From Craterostigma plantagineum (Eukaryota > Streptophyta > Magnoliopsida > Lamiales > Linderniaceae), in NCBI GenBank assembly GCA_027422505.1, contig JAPQWV010000332.1, positions 62,001-126,000 on the forward strand: DNA of 64,000 nt. Reading direction: 5' to 3'. The notes below the pieces were generated by a model. The model made no database searches and was not told where the DNA came from. It was given only the letters and a program-made list of their open reading frames with translations. Below, in pieces: positions 25,333-35,844 of the stretch. How positions within the stretch are numbered: the stretch's first letter is position 1; the number at the start of each line of letters is the position of its first letter. The translations under genes and the position numbers were made by a program.

Positions 25333-26894
25333 ATGGATCCTATCGAAGCTCACAGACACAGATACAGAAAATCGGCCTTGAATATTACCCTTTTGGCCCA
25401 CTTTCTCGGCGTTTTGTCCATCATACTCATGCTCGTATGGATCCTTCATTACCGCGAGGGCATCAACCTCGATTCAGACAACGCTTTTCGAGTCTTCAAC
25501 GTATATATAAACATATAAAACCCCTTTTTTTACTATACTGCGTTTCGATTTCTCATTTCTTGATGTGTTCTGCATAGGTTCATCCCTTTCTCATGTTCTT
25601 CGGGTTCATATTCATGGCTGGCGAAGGTACCGAAACTATTACAACAACAAAAAGCGTCGCATCTTTATCGTTTTAATCTTACAGTCTTTGTCTGAGAAAA
25701 AAATTGTGAGAACTGATCGCCATGGAACAGCGATGATGGCTTACAAGACGGTGAGGGCGGAGCGAAGGGTGCAGAAATCGGTCCATGCGGCCCTTCACCT
25801 TATTGCTATTGTCCTCGGGATCGTAGGATTGCACGCGACGTTTAAGTACCACGATATGCAGAGGATACCCGACTTGCGAAGCTTACATTCTTGGATAGGG
25901 ATAACCACCTTCGTCCTCTTCTGCTTACAGGTAAGAAAACGCATCGTCTATCAGACTTTTTAGAAATATAGTATATAAAATTTATAAAAAAATGCATTTT
26001 TTACAAGTTTAAACTTTTTAGACGAAGTCAATATGGAATCAGAGTTTAGGACCGAAATGGTCGTGGCTACGAATCCTCACGAACATCCATTTAAGAAAAT
26101 TATACATCGAAGCTAAAATGAACGTAGATGTGGGGTCGTGTTGGAAATATAACTATAAAATGGATTAATGTGTTTGGGTCTTGTAATTTAGGTGGAGTGG
26201 TATTATAACGGCGGAGAATTTTGGGGGTTGCATTATAGCTCCAATCAAACTTAACAATTTATGGACTTACGTCGGAACCTATGTTGCCCCAAATGTGCTT
26301 AATTTTAAAAGTTATTGTCCGTATAGTAACTCCCGCTAAATTTGCCATAACCCTAAAGTTATACGACAAAATCCTAAAATTTGGGGCAAAATCAAAAGTT
26401 CCGGCGCATAATGTCCATCAATGGTTTAATTTTGAATGTTATTGTCCCTATAATGACAACGCCTAATCCCGCTACACCTAATTTAAGGGGCTAAAAGAAA
26501 ATTAAACCTAAATAAAATTAACAAATGATACAATCCTTACAAGGTTAACCTTGTACTGATCATTCAACAAAAATTCAAGCCCATAAACCGAAAATATCAT
26601 TTCTCATGTACATTGGTCCTATCATCCATGCAGTGGTTGTTTGGATTGAGTGTATTTTTCCTGTCGAAGTCTTCGATCGAATCTCGAGCCCGGGCGGTTC
26701 CTTGGCACATAATCGGCGGTCGGACGGTGTTCTTCATGGCGATCTGCACGGCTCTGACTGGCTTGATGGAGAGGGTCGTCTTCTTGGGCATTCCGTACAA
26801 CCACGAGTGTCGCCTCGTCAACTTCCTCGGGCTTTCGATTCTGCTCTTCGGGATTACCGTTGAGATTTCGGTTTCCCTCGCTCGCTATATATGA
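25333..26894 (+). CDS. CYB561: Cytochrome b561, transmembrane ascorbate-dependent ferrireductase
   Basis: This di-heme membrane protein passes electrons from ascorbate across endomembranes, mostly the tonoplast in plants, to monodehydroascorbate or ferric iron. Exons are 25333-25500, 25578-25626, 25731-25930 and 26634-26894, all with GT-AG borders. They join to exactly 225 codons plus TGA, a normal length for the family. Six hydrophobic segments can be seen, at about residues 17-39, 54-75, 90-110, 127-149, 165-186 and 200-222. The four heme histidines are in VHPFLM (H58), VHAALH (H91), LHSWIG (H125) and PWHIIGG (H164). The ATG at 25333 (MDPIEAHRHR) was chosen over one at 25267 because it follows the TATA by a normal distance and gives a family-like N-terminus. 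No defect was seen. Confidence 0.95.
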
Positions 26895-27185
26895 GAAGAA
26901 TGAAGATTGATTGGATTTGTTGTGATGTTACCCTTTTTATTTCATTCATTCAGGGTTGAAAAAGAGATGATGATTTGAGTGTTTGATGTTTCTTTTATTT
27001 ATTTTGATCTTTGTCTATATATTTTGAATGAATTTATTTTCTTTTTTCCCGAAGAGAGTATATGTTAATCAATGAACATAAAGATATGTGTTAAGATAGG
27101 GTTCGTCCCAAATCAAATAAATCAAGCTCATCAATACACTTAATATTTCAATAGACAAGCCCCTCCTATTAATGTGATTCCTTAA

Positions 27186-28660
27186 GTTATCGGGCAACTA
27201 GCAGAAGCACGCGCAATAGTCATCGTTGTTCGCGACATTACAGACGCTTCTAATCCTTTGTCTATTTACGGACATCATACCAAGGAATGCGACACGACTC
27301 GCTCAGGCATGTGGGCAAGTTGGACTTTGGGGATCTTTTCATAGGCACGAGATGATTTGCCGGATTTTTATCAAACGGTCCATGTAAATTGCGCGGAAAA
27401 TCGAAGGAAAGAATTTTTTTTCGAATTCTTTTAAATGTTTGTCGTATAATAGGTACCTTCGCAAGGCTCCGACTTCTTGGAGGGCGCTCACCACGGCATT
27501 CATTCGTATTTGTGATCGGTGATTGTCGAGGACGATTTTGATAAGATGCAGGTGTTGAAAGTCCAGGCCGAGGCTGCTGACGTGGCGAAATCTCGGGTTA
27601 GGTTTATTGAATGGAAATTCGATTTCTTTGTTGTCGGAATGCTTGCCCTTTTATTAGACACGAAACTTAGTTCGACACAACTATGCTCAGACGGCTCAAG
27701 CCTGCGTCGAAGTGCTTATAACGCTAATCAACGAAGTTCTCGACCGTGCTAAGATCGAAGCTGGAAAGCTCGAGCTCAGGGCCGTTCCATTCGACATTAG
27801 GCTGATCTTAGACGACGTTCTATCCCTATTTTCAGAAAAATCCCCACAAAAGGGCCTCATTCTAACCGCAAATCTTCAAAATTCCTCGCTTCGCCTCTCA
27901 AAATGAAAACCTTTGTCCTAAAAACTTTATTTTGCGATGATCCAATAATACAGCTGGCAGTTTTTGTCTCCAATAACGTGCCGAGTTTGTCATTGGGGAT
28001 GCAAGATGGTTCAGACAAGTCGTCACTAACCTCACGTCGAAATCATCTTAATTGTTATCCCTTTGATTTTACCTTTACTTTTCCGGTACAAATCTCCGTT
28101 TTATTTATTTATTTTTTTCTCGAGCAGTTCGCCAATAGAGGCCACATATTTGTCCAAGTCCACTTGACAGAACAAACGCGCATAAAATCCAAGCAAGGCG
28201 AATACGATTTATTATCATAGCAGAGTTACGCCACTCGAAGCAGTTGCAGAATGCTGAGCGGCTACCAAACTGCCGACGAACGAAGCAACTGGGAAAGGTT
28301 CAGGACATAGACGACGGATTTAGCGCTCACAGTTCGACTTCTAGAAACTACGGAGGGACGGGAATAGAGCTGAGCATATGCAAGCGCCCGTCGAGCTGAT
28401 GGGCGCGAGCGGATTAGCTTTCTCAGTAGGCCCCGCGTGGGGAGCACGTTTTCCTTCACGGTTCGGTTCGGAAGGTGCGAGAAAATTACGGTAGCGGAAG
28501 GTAAGAGATCGCCTCCATCCGAAGATTTGTCCAGCGTTTAGAGGGCTGGTCGATTGAAATCCCGTGAGGACCGCCGTCACGAGGTACCATCTAAGAAGCC
28601 TCGGTGTCCGGGCCGATGGGTAGCGTTAGAAGATCGCGTCGATCTCGGGAAGTAAGCATT
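27186..28660 (+). pseudogene. Decayed cytokinin-receptor-like (CHASE) histidine kinase fragment
   Basis: Pieces of a CRE1/AHK-type hybrid histidine kinase lie in gene order in mixed frames. CHASE-domain remnants (YGHHTKECDTT, then a GIF-like stretch and MICRFL) are at about 27245-27370. VEDDFDKMQVLKVQAEAADVAKS follows at 27522-27595, then the dimerisation helix (INEVLDRAKIEAGKLELRAV) at 27720-27790, GHIFVQVHLTEQT at about 28140-28180, and the ATP-binding part STSRNYGGTGIELSICK at 28335-28385. The last recognisable piece is VTRYHLRSLGV at about 28575-28607. The H-box segment carrying the phospho-accepting His is missing, and stops interrupt the rest. Intron-like sequence remains at two family exon borders (after AKS and before the FANRGHIF piece), so this is a decayed genomic duplicate rather than a retrocopy. 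No receiver domain is present. Confidence 0.85.
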
Positions 28661-28707
28661 TCCTTTTCTTTTTCTGTTTAACGGTAAATTTTGTTTTTGT
28701 ACTTACG

Positions 28708-29570
28708 GGTGTGCAATGGTTTTGGAAAACCGCCCGAACCGCCCGGCCGCACCGCACCGTACCGTATAATACAATTAACCACGAAAACCGCGGTTTAATT
28801 TAATTTACAAAACCGCACCGTAATATTGGTGCGGTGTGAATTTTTGGTACAAACCGCACCGCACCGAACCGCACTTTAGTTTTCTATATTTTTATTAATT
28901 ATATTTAATTTCCTTTATGGTAATTCTACCCTAGTCATATTTGAAATTTATTTTTAGTTTAATTATTTTTCTTTACTAATAAGTCTTTTAGTTATATGCT
29001 AATTTTGTTGATCATATGAAAGTTATATCATTACTAACATACTTAATTTTAATTTTTATCTTAAACATGTTTCTATAAGAATAAACGGCCGAACATGTAG
29101 GGTTAAAATAGATACGACTTCAACATTTAATAACTTTTTTTGACCTACTATTTATATTTTGATATTCAAATCGGACCACAAAGCTAAACCAATATGTTGA
29201 AAAAATTGGCCCCTAATATAAGTAAAGCCTAATATAAAATAAGATAACGATACTAATTTTTTTGACAATGGTGACGCTTCGATATATGAGGCAAACACCT
29301 CGACTTGCGCCTTGTCTATGAGGCAATGCGATGTCTCATCACATTTTGCGCCTAACGCTTTTAAAAACTATTTTTTCCATTCGATAAAATATAAGTATTT
29401 TCTTTGTTCGGTTAAAAACAGAAAAACCGCACCGCAACTGCACCAAACCGCTCGAAACCATACGTGTGGTTTTATTTTTCAAAACCGCGGTTTGAGAATT
29501 ATTTTTCAAAAAACCGCATATAATGGTTTGGTGCGGAATTAGCCGAAAACCGCCAAAAACTGCATTTCTT
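28708..29570. repeat. CGGTTT/ACCGC-rich degenerate repeat, possibly a hAT derivative
   Basis: Both borders are rich in AACCGC/GCGGTT words (AAAACCGCCCGAACCGC near 28730, CCGAAAACCGCCAAAAAC near 29550) around an AT-rich centre. Such ends are common in plant hAT-type repeats. No clean terminal inverted repeat or target duplication could be fixed, so the class is tentative. No coding sequence is supported. Confidence 0.4.
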
Positions 29571-29591
29571 TGGACTATTTCTATATGCGGA

Positions 29592-29935
29592 ATTCACCAA
29601 AAAACTTCCTGTTATCCTCATCCTAATGAAAGGTTGTGAAAGATCAAATCTATAGAGTATTTCTAATGTTTAAGAAGGGTTGTGAAAGTCGCATACTTCT
29701 TACAATATTGTAGTGTATACAAACCCCATTTCAGCCATGTAACTTTATCTTCTTTACACTTTTCAAGATTTTCCGTGTATGTTGAAGGAAACAATGTATA
29801 TTAGTCCTTTTTTAATAAGAATCAGAATGATATTAATTACTTTCTTTCTTTAACTTCCATTATCTAATTAAAACATGAGTTGAGGTTCATTTTTCATTTT
29901 GGTGGGAAGATCATTTTTTTTAATATAACACATAA
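29592..29935 (+). repeat. Direct repeat copy 1 (about 340 bp)
   Basis: From ACCAAAAAACTTC to TTTTTTTTAATATAACACA this stretch is highly similar to 37849-38192 in the same orientation. The two copies bracket the whole LINE-centred insertion stack. No LTR-like TG...CA ends, promoter or ORF was seen, so its identity is unknown. Confidence 0.75.
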
Positions 29936-29937
29936 AT

Positions 29938-30478
29938 GGAGATAGGATTGGGAAAGAGCGGGGACAGGATGGGGATGGTAATAATGTTTCCCACCCATCC
30001 CCGACCCCGAACTCGGCCCCGTCTGAATCAAATGGAGATTCACCATTCCCCGATTCGATTTATTAATAATTACTATGAAAAACTAATTTGAACAAAGAAT
30101 TCTCAAAGATAATCATTTTATATTCAAGATCGTATTTAAAAGAAAAGAAATTCTACTTTCAATATATATTCTTCACAATGTACTCATATTTCAGTCACAT
30201 ATTATTTTAAGTTTTTATACTCTATATCACATTTTACGTATTAATTTGCCTATGTTACTTAGTCTATATTTTTTGTTGCGAAAAATTAATTTATTGGATA
30301 TACATGAATATGGGGAACCCAAATCCCCCACGGGGCACCCGATTTCCGAACGGTGATTACCCATCCCCGAACCAATTCATTATAAGCGGTGAATTAGTGG
30401 GGACGGTATTAAGAACGAGATTTGGTATGGGGACGGTATGCCCATTACCAGTCTCGAACCCACCCATTGCCATCCCTA
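29938..30478. repeat. GGGGATGGGG-bordered repeat, copy 1
   Basis: One border is rich in GGGGACAGGATGGGGAT and the other in the inverse sense (ACCCACCCATTGCCATCCC), around an AT-rich middle. A closely related copy is at about 62205-62800, each time just left of the same LINE fragment. Both copies therefore descend from one ancestral segment. The inverse borders suggest a MITE, but target duplications were not resolved. Confidence 0.6.
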
Positions 30479-30479
30479 C

Positions 30480-30710
30480 GTGAAGAGTTGCAGAAACTAC
30501 AACAAATGACTCCTACTATTGAAATCAATCAACAATGTAAAGACTAAAACCATGCCTTAGATCAATTATTAGTCCAAACCAAGCAGCTTTCATCCAAGGG
30601 AGACAAAATTTTGACAATGTGGTTCTTGCACATGAATGTCTTCATTTCATTAACTCTCGTAAGTCGGGGAAAAAGGGATTTATGGCTATTAAGCTCGATT
30701 CGGCAAAAGA
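30480..30710 (+). pseudogene. LINE (L1-type) reverse transcriptase fragment, left piece
   Basis: This translates in pieces to QAAFIQGRQNFDNVVLAHE and KKGFMAIKLD, the start of the reverse transcriptase domain of plant L1-type non-LTR elements. It breaks off at 30710, where the solo Athila LTR begins, and resumes at 36867 with KAYDRVE. The paralogue at 62,800-63,375 reads straight through this point. There are stops in frame, so it is dead. Confidence 0.88.
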
Positions 30711-31183
30711 TGATCGAGCGGATCGAGTTATAGAAATGAAATGAATATTACGAACTATTATACGCTCAATAGGCAAGTGTACCTATCGATAGTAGTACAG
30801 AAGCGGTAAGTATTTGAGTATCGAACCAAGGGAACTATGGGATAATAGAATACCTCGTTTAAATATTCTAGTAGGAAAGTTGATTTGATTATACGAAAAT
30901 AAAATAATAATAAAACTACGATAATAAAGATTTTTTAATCAAAATGATAATAAAAGATTTAAACGACTATAAAATAAACGTATTTGAGACTTCGAATCCC
31001 CCTAGCTCGACCGAATTTGCTAAAATGTTTAACGGAGTTTCTACTGATTATTAGATCGTGAGAATTCTTAAATCATGCATACGATTTTTTTATGACTAAC
31101 GAAACTGCGTCTTATCACACAAGACTCGTAAACAACTAATCTACGAATTAAGGAGTCGGGCAAGCTTCCTAACTACTTAACCG

Positions 31184-31426
31184 TGTTGGAAATAAACTCA
31201 CGCGAACACAGTGAACACGGTCTTGTTTTGTGAAGCTGAATCGACTACGGTTTCTGTAGCCTCTGTACTGCTTAAATAGAAGTTTACATGGAAACTAATA
31301 AATGCCTACAATCAGGCGACTAATTTAGCCTACGCTAATAAGGAAAAGATAATGTAATCATATCCTAATCTAATCTTTTCCTAATCTAATAAAGGAAAAT
31401 GGGATCACAAGGATTATTTCCTAACA
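31184..31426 (-). repeat. 3' LTR of the young copia
   Basis: 243 bp, identical by eye to 34403-34645. Left duplication AACCG at 31179-31183. Confidence 0.95.
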
Positions 31427-31434
31427 ATCTCCTC

Positions 31435-33188
31435 CTAAGCCTTGTGTCCACCATTGGTGTCGATTAGGCCGATCTTATCCCGTAGTTCAAGAAACTTGAT
31501 CCTTCCAAGCGGCTTCGTCAGAATGTCGCCCAGTTGATCCTCACTCGAGTCCATCTCCTCCATCATCGCCTTCCTCCAGCTGGGGCTGCGTTCCGCCTCG
31601 GCGAACGACGCAGGTTCTTCGGAGCTCATGGCGTGGAGCTCCTCCGTCATCAGTGCCCGTGGCGCGAAGCCAAGCGGCGAAGCCGGCCCGATGATGTTTT
31701 CGATCTTTCGAAATCGGAGAGGGGCGTCGTCGTCGTGGTCAGCGTCCAAGTGCTCGCCGGCCTCGCTCGGCGGTGAGGCGAACTCCACCTCCTGTGCCCC
31801 GCTGGATCCCGCAGGTACAGCTCCTCCACCACCATGAGGTGATGCCGGCGGCGTCAGCTCATCCTCCTCAGTTGTGGTTCCAGGTGCCTCCTCAGTGCCA
31901 TCAGCCATCGAAGGTCCCTGGTTTACGATCGAGTACTCCACCGTGAACACGTCGTCGGTGCCGTTCGGCTTGCCGTCGGCCTCTACAGAGTCCCAGTCCC
32001 ATTGGGCTCCCTCGTCGAACACCACGTCGCGCGTCACGTGGACACGCTTCGTGACAGGGTCGTAAGCGCGGTACGCTTTGGAGCCGCGCTCGTAGCCGAT
32101 GAAGATCATCTTACAGCCACGATCCTCGAGCTTCTTCAGATGCGGCGTCGTGTTCCGAACATAGACGATGCAGCCGAACGTCCTCAAGTGATGCACTGCC
32201 GGCTTCTTCCCATGCCATGCTTCGAACGGCGTCATGCCGTCCACGCTCTTCGTCGGGCATCGGTTGAGGATGTATATCGCGGTGGTCACAGCCTCGCCCC
32301 AGAACCAGCCCGGCAGCCCCTTCGCCTTGAGCATACTCCTCGCTGTCGCCACCACCGTCCCATTCCGTCGCTCGACCACGCCGTTCTGCTGCGGGCTATA
32401 TGGTGCGGTGTGTTGGCGATGTATCCCTTCTCCGGCGCAATACTCCGCAAACTCGATCGACGTGAATTCTCCACCACGATCGGTCCGAAGTGCCCCCAGC
32501 TTCAGCCCGGACTCCCCCTCGGCCCGTGCCTGGAGTTCCTTGATGGCAGCCGCAGCACGATCCTTCGTAGGAATGGTGGCTACCCACATATAACGGCTAA
32601 GGTCATCGACGAGCAACAAGAAGTACATGTTGCCGCTTGGGGTTGCTGGTGTGATTGGCCCGCACAGATCGCCATGCACAAGCTCAAGTCGCTGCTTCGC
32701 ACGATACTCCGCTTTCCCCGGAAATGGGGTGCGCTTCTGCTTCCCAGCCAGACATGCATCGCACAGCTGGTCCACCTGTCCGATGGCAGTCCGTGCACCA
32801 GCTCCTCCCGAGCTAGCTTCCGGAGCGCCGCCATGTTGACATGGCCGAAGCGATCATGCCAGCGCCATGCCACCTCGTCGCCGCGCCCGCGCACCGCTAA
32901 GCACATCGACGATGCTATCTTGATCCGAAGAAGGTATAGACGGTTCGCCTCGCGCGTCACCCTTGCCAACAGTTGACCGCCGAGCTCCCGAATCCGCATT
33001 ACGCCATCTTCGATCTCGATCTTGTAGCGGACCTCGTCGAGCTGGCCAAGACTCACGATGTTCGTCGTCAACCGTGGAATGAAGTAGACGCCGTCGAATG
33101 AACGGAGCTCCCCGTTCTTGCACACAAAGATGACAGTGCCCCGCCCTTCAATGCGTGCCACCGAGTCGTTGCCGAAACGCACGGTGCC
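31435..33188 (-). pseudogene. Copia pol remnant: integrase kept, RT and most of RNase H deleted
   Basis: It continues from gag in the same frame after one TGA (33191-33189), through the end of the protease region and the gag-pre-integrase WHDRFGHVN, to a frame change near 32,780. From there 32775-31435 encodes a full integrase core with its three acidic residues, in LVDDLSRY, RTDRGGEF and NGVVERRN, and then FGCIVYV. Near the end the RT opening (SWRKAMMEEMDS) is fused in frame to the RNase H tail (EDQLGDILTKPLGRIKFLEL), so the RT active site and most of RNase H are gone. The deletion keeps the frame to the natural stop. Integrase would act on the LTR ends. Confidence 0.9.
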
Positions 33189-34370
33189 TCATACCGCCAC
33201 GTCGAGCTTCGAGAAGGCGGTTCTAGATCCGGACATGTGATTGGTTGCCCCCGAGTCCAGGACCCACGTCTCCGCCTCCCGTTCCTCTTCTTCTTCCCCG
33301 AGCTGCACGAACACCTTCTCTTCGCGGATCTCGATCTGGGCCATGGACGACGTCGACGAAGTCGCCGTCGATTGCGGAGTCGGTGGGGAGAGAATGGGGG
33401 AGCACTTTGCGAGACAAAGTGAGGCCTCTTCCTCTTCGTGGACTGCATGGGCCTGCGCCTTCTTGGGCTTCGACCAGCACTCCCGGGCCCAGTGGCCCAG
33501 CTTCCCACAATTTCGGCACTCGTCACCTGCGCGCTTGTTCGAAGTAGCCGGCCCACTCGACTCGCCAGCTCGCCCACGACCGCGCCCGCGTCGGCCGCCT
33601 CCTCTATTCGCGCCACGACCGCGTGAGTGGTTCTCCGCCTCTCGCTTCTTTCGTTGCGCGTCCCACTGCTCCTCAGTGAGATACAACTTGCCCTCGTGCT
33701 GTAGTGACGCCGGGGGTCCATTCAACTCCTCCTCCGCCTCTTGCAATCGCCCGGTGAGATCGGCGACCGTCATGGTGGATGGATCGAGCAAGGTCTTGAT
33801 CGCAATCGCGATCTGCTTGAAGCGAGGAGGTAGACTTCGTAGCATCTTGGCTACGATCTCCTTTTCCTCCATCTCCTCCCCTAACGTGGTGAGGTGCGCC
33901 GCCATGCCATTGAGGCGTAGCGCGAACTCCTCAACGGTCTCGCCGTCATTGAACGAGGCGAGGTCGAATTTGCGACGCAGCTGTTGCGCCGTTGCCTTCT
34001 TCACACGATCGTCCCCGATCCTCATGGTCGCGATCGCGTCCCAGGCCTCCTTGGCCGTCTCCTTGGAGCCGATCGTCGACACCATCTCGGGCGGGACCGC
34101 AATCACCAACGCATCGAGCGCCATCATGTCTTCCTGCTCATCGGCAGTGCCCTTCTCGATGGCGTTCCATAACGCTCTCGCCTTCAGCTTCACCTTCATC
34201 ATGAGCGCCCAGTCAGAGTAGTTGGTCTTGGTGAGAACGGGGTAGCTATTCCCGCCGCCCACCTCACGAATCACTCTCTGGATCACGGTGCCGGAGGCAT
34301 CGGCTTTCTTGCTCCCATCGCCTACGATCACGGCGCCGGAGGTATCGCCTTTCTTGCTCTCATCGCCCAT
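33189..34370 (-). CDS. Copia Gag-protease of the young element
   Basis: This uninterrupted 393-codon ORF starts at the ATG at 34370, shortly after the PBS. It holds a UBN2-type Gag domain (NYPVLTKTNYSDWALMMKVK-like opening, about residues 35-220), a basic RG-rich stretch (about 250-275), a CCHC zinc knuckle CRNCGKLGHWAREC (about 285-298) and the protease signature VLDSGATNHM (about 370-380). It ends at a TGA inside the protease region, after which the polyprotein frame continues. Gag coats the RNA in the cytoplasmic particle. The truncated protease is probably inactive. Intact Gag fits trans-mobilisation. Confidence 0.88.
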   Translation of the reverse strand: MGDESKKGDTSGAVIVGDGSKKADASGTVIQRVIREVGGGNSYPVLTKTNYSDWALMMKVKLKARALWNAIEKGTADEQEDMMALDALVIAVPPEMVSTIGSKETAKEAWDAIATMRIGDDRVKKATAQQLRRKFDLASFNDGETVEEFALRLNGMAAHLTTLGEEMEEKEIVAKMLRSLPPRFKQIAIAIKTLLDPSTMTVADLTGRLQEAEEELNGPPASLQHEGKLYLTEEQWDAQRKKREAENHSRGRGANRGGGRRGRGRGRAGESSGPATSNKRAGDECRNCGKLGHWARECWSKPKKAQAHAVHEEEEASLCLAKCSPILSPPTPQSTATSSTSSMAQIEIREEKVFVQLGEEEEEREAETWVLDSGATNHMSGSRTAFSKLDVAV

Positions 34371-34388
34371 GGTCCCTGGATGAAATTC

Positions 34389-34400
34389 GCTCTGATACCA
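34389..34400 (-). promoter_or_regulatory. Primer binding site, initiator Met tRNA
   Basis: On the minus strand TGGTATCAGAGC lies two bases inside the 5' LTR and is exactly complementary to the 3' end of plant initiator Met tRNA, the usual copia primer. It is intact. Confidence 0.93.
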
Positions 34401-34402
34401 GT

Positions 34403-34645
34403 TGTTGGAAATAAACTCACGCGAACACAGTGAACACGGTCTTGTTTTGTGAAGCTGAATCGACTACGGTTTCTGTAGCCTCTGTACTGCTTAAATAGAA
34501 GTTTACATGGAAACTAATAAATGCCTACAATCAGGCGACTAATTTAGCCTACGCTAATAAGGAAAAGATAATGTAATCATATCCTAATCTAATCTTTTCC
34601 TAATCTAATAAAGGAAAATGGGATCACAAGGATTATTTCCTAACA
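34403..34645 (-). repeat. 5' LTR of the young copia
   Basis: 243 bp, identical by eye to 31184-31426. Right duplication AACCG at 34646-34650. Confidence 0.95.
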
Positions 34646-35844
34646 AACCGAAGACCACCTTAGAATACAATGACACTATTAGATTTGATTCTAATCCGAT
34701 GGGGTAGCCCAACCTATCTCTAGCGATGAATATTTTCCGCTCGTCTACGAGTGGTCTAATCGCCAGCCCCTCTCTCGAGCGAGCTTACGACTTTCCAACA
34801 ATTATCTCAATCACATAGACATAATCAAAACAATATTATAATTCGTAACCGAGTCGTAATAATAGCAGAAAAACAACAATAATTAAAATATACGTCGATC
34901 TCGCTAGGGTTCATCTAATCTCAAATACTACGAAATTTAGCCACTCATATGAAACATTAACACAACGAGGATCGTAAATAGCAAAGAGGAAAACATGTTA
35001 CTTCCCTGAATTTCGGCTCCGCGGTTAATCCCTTTCTTCTTTGAGTGCTTTGATCAAACATGTGGTGTGCGTCTGAGGAAAGGGGCAACCCTTTCGGCTC
35101 CTTGGTGCAGCAGCCCCCACCTTTGGTCCTTGCTGCCGTGTGTGTGCTGTGTGAGGAGAAGAGCAACTGCGAGCTTGGTCTTGGAGGTGAGCATGCGGTC
35201 CCTTTGCTGTCCCTAAGCGTGAGCAGCTCCGAGAATAACGTGCACGGTTTCTCCTAAGCTGTATATGATCTTATCTAATGGCCTCGAGGGTTTCGATCCT
35301 TTTTTCGGGCTCTTTGCGAGTGGCTTCTTCTTATGCGTCGCTGCCTAGCTGAACTGCCGAACTGCCTTTAATAAAGGTGGAACATCTTCATCTCAAGCAT
35401 GCATAGATCCGTCATTATGTCTGCTTGAGCTGCATAAGTAGAGATAATTGTCCAAAGTTTCTTAATCTCCAAATAAAGAAGTGATGCCACGATCAATTGT
35501 CGAAGTAGCTAAGATATGTAAGGGTCCCACCACTTATTTGCTGTAATTGTCATCAATAATATGTTTTAGATGGGCTGATGCTTGGGCTGATTTCAGTGGA
35601 CTGGGATTGAATTAGAAGACCCGATTTCAACAAGATGTATGCTTGATTCGATTTTTCGCTGTCCGAGACATAGTTCCAATTTCAGCTAAATTTCATTCGA
35701 TTCACTCCAATGTCATCCTGAAATATCATAAAATCATAAACATGTGTAACTACCCGAGTAATAATGTAGAGCGACTCAAATACGCCCAAGTTCAAAGTAA
35801 TTATAATAGAGATAAATATACAATAAATACGGTTATCAAAAGCC

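Larger units (their letters stand above)
31184..34645 (-). mobile_element. Young non-autonomous copia element with identical LTRs
   Basis: The two 243-bp LTRs (31184-31426 and 34403-34645) appear identical over their full length, start TGTTGG, end CA and are flanked by the exact duplication AACCG (31179-31183 and 34646-34650). The primer binding site and a purine tract (AGGAGGAGAT beside the left LTR) are present. The 2.98-kb interior is much more GC-rich than its surroundings. It encodes Gag, protease and integrase but jumps from the start of the RT region straight to the last residues of RNase H. Identical LTRs imply recent insertion, and the missing RT implies that another element supplied it. 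Confidence 0.95.
30711..35838 (-). mobile_element. Solo Athila-type Ty3 LTR (about 1.66 kb) split by a nested copia
   Basis: The sequence begins TGATCGAGCGG and ends CGGTTATCA (TGAT...ATCA). Flanks are AAAGA (30706-30710) and AAAGC (35839-35843). The unbroken LINE copy has AAAGC at this site, so the left duplication carries one change. After removal of the copia (31184-34645 plus one duplication) about 1.66 kb remains, a usual Athila LTR size. The part near 30760-30830 (ACCTATCG, GAGTATCGAACC) matches the inverse complement of the 3' end of the Athila C LTR near 40980-41040, which sets the minus orientation. No internal Athila region is present. Confidence 0.85.

Noticed and set aside
28708..29570. 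A complete hAT transposon
   Set aside because: The GCGGTT-rich borders fit, but no 8-bp target duplication, clean inverted ends or transposase could be found. It is listed only as a repeat.
31534..34221. Many long plus-strand ORFs, up to 326 codons
   Set aside because: The high GC content of the young copia removes stop codons on both strands. Only the minus strand shows Gag and integrase motifs.
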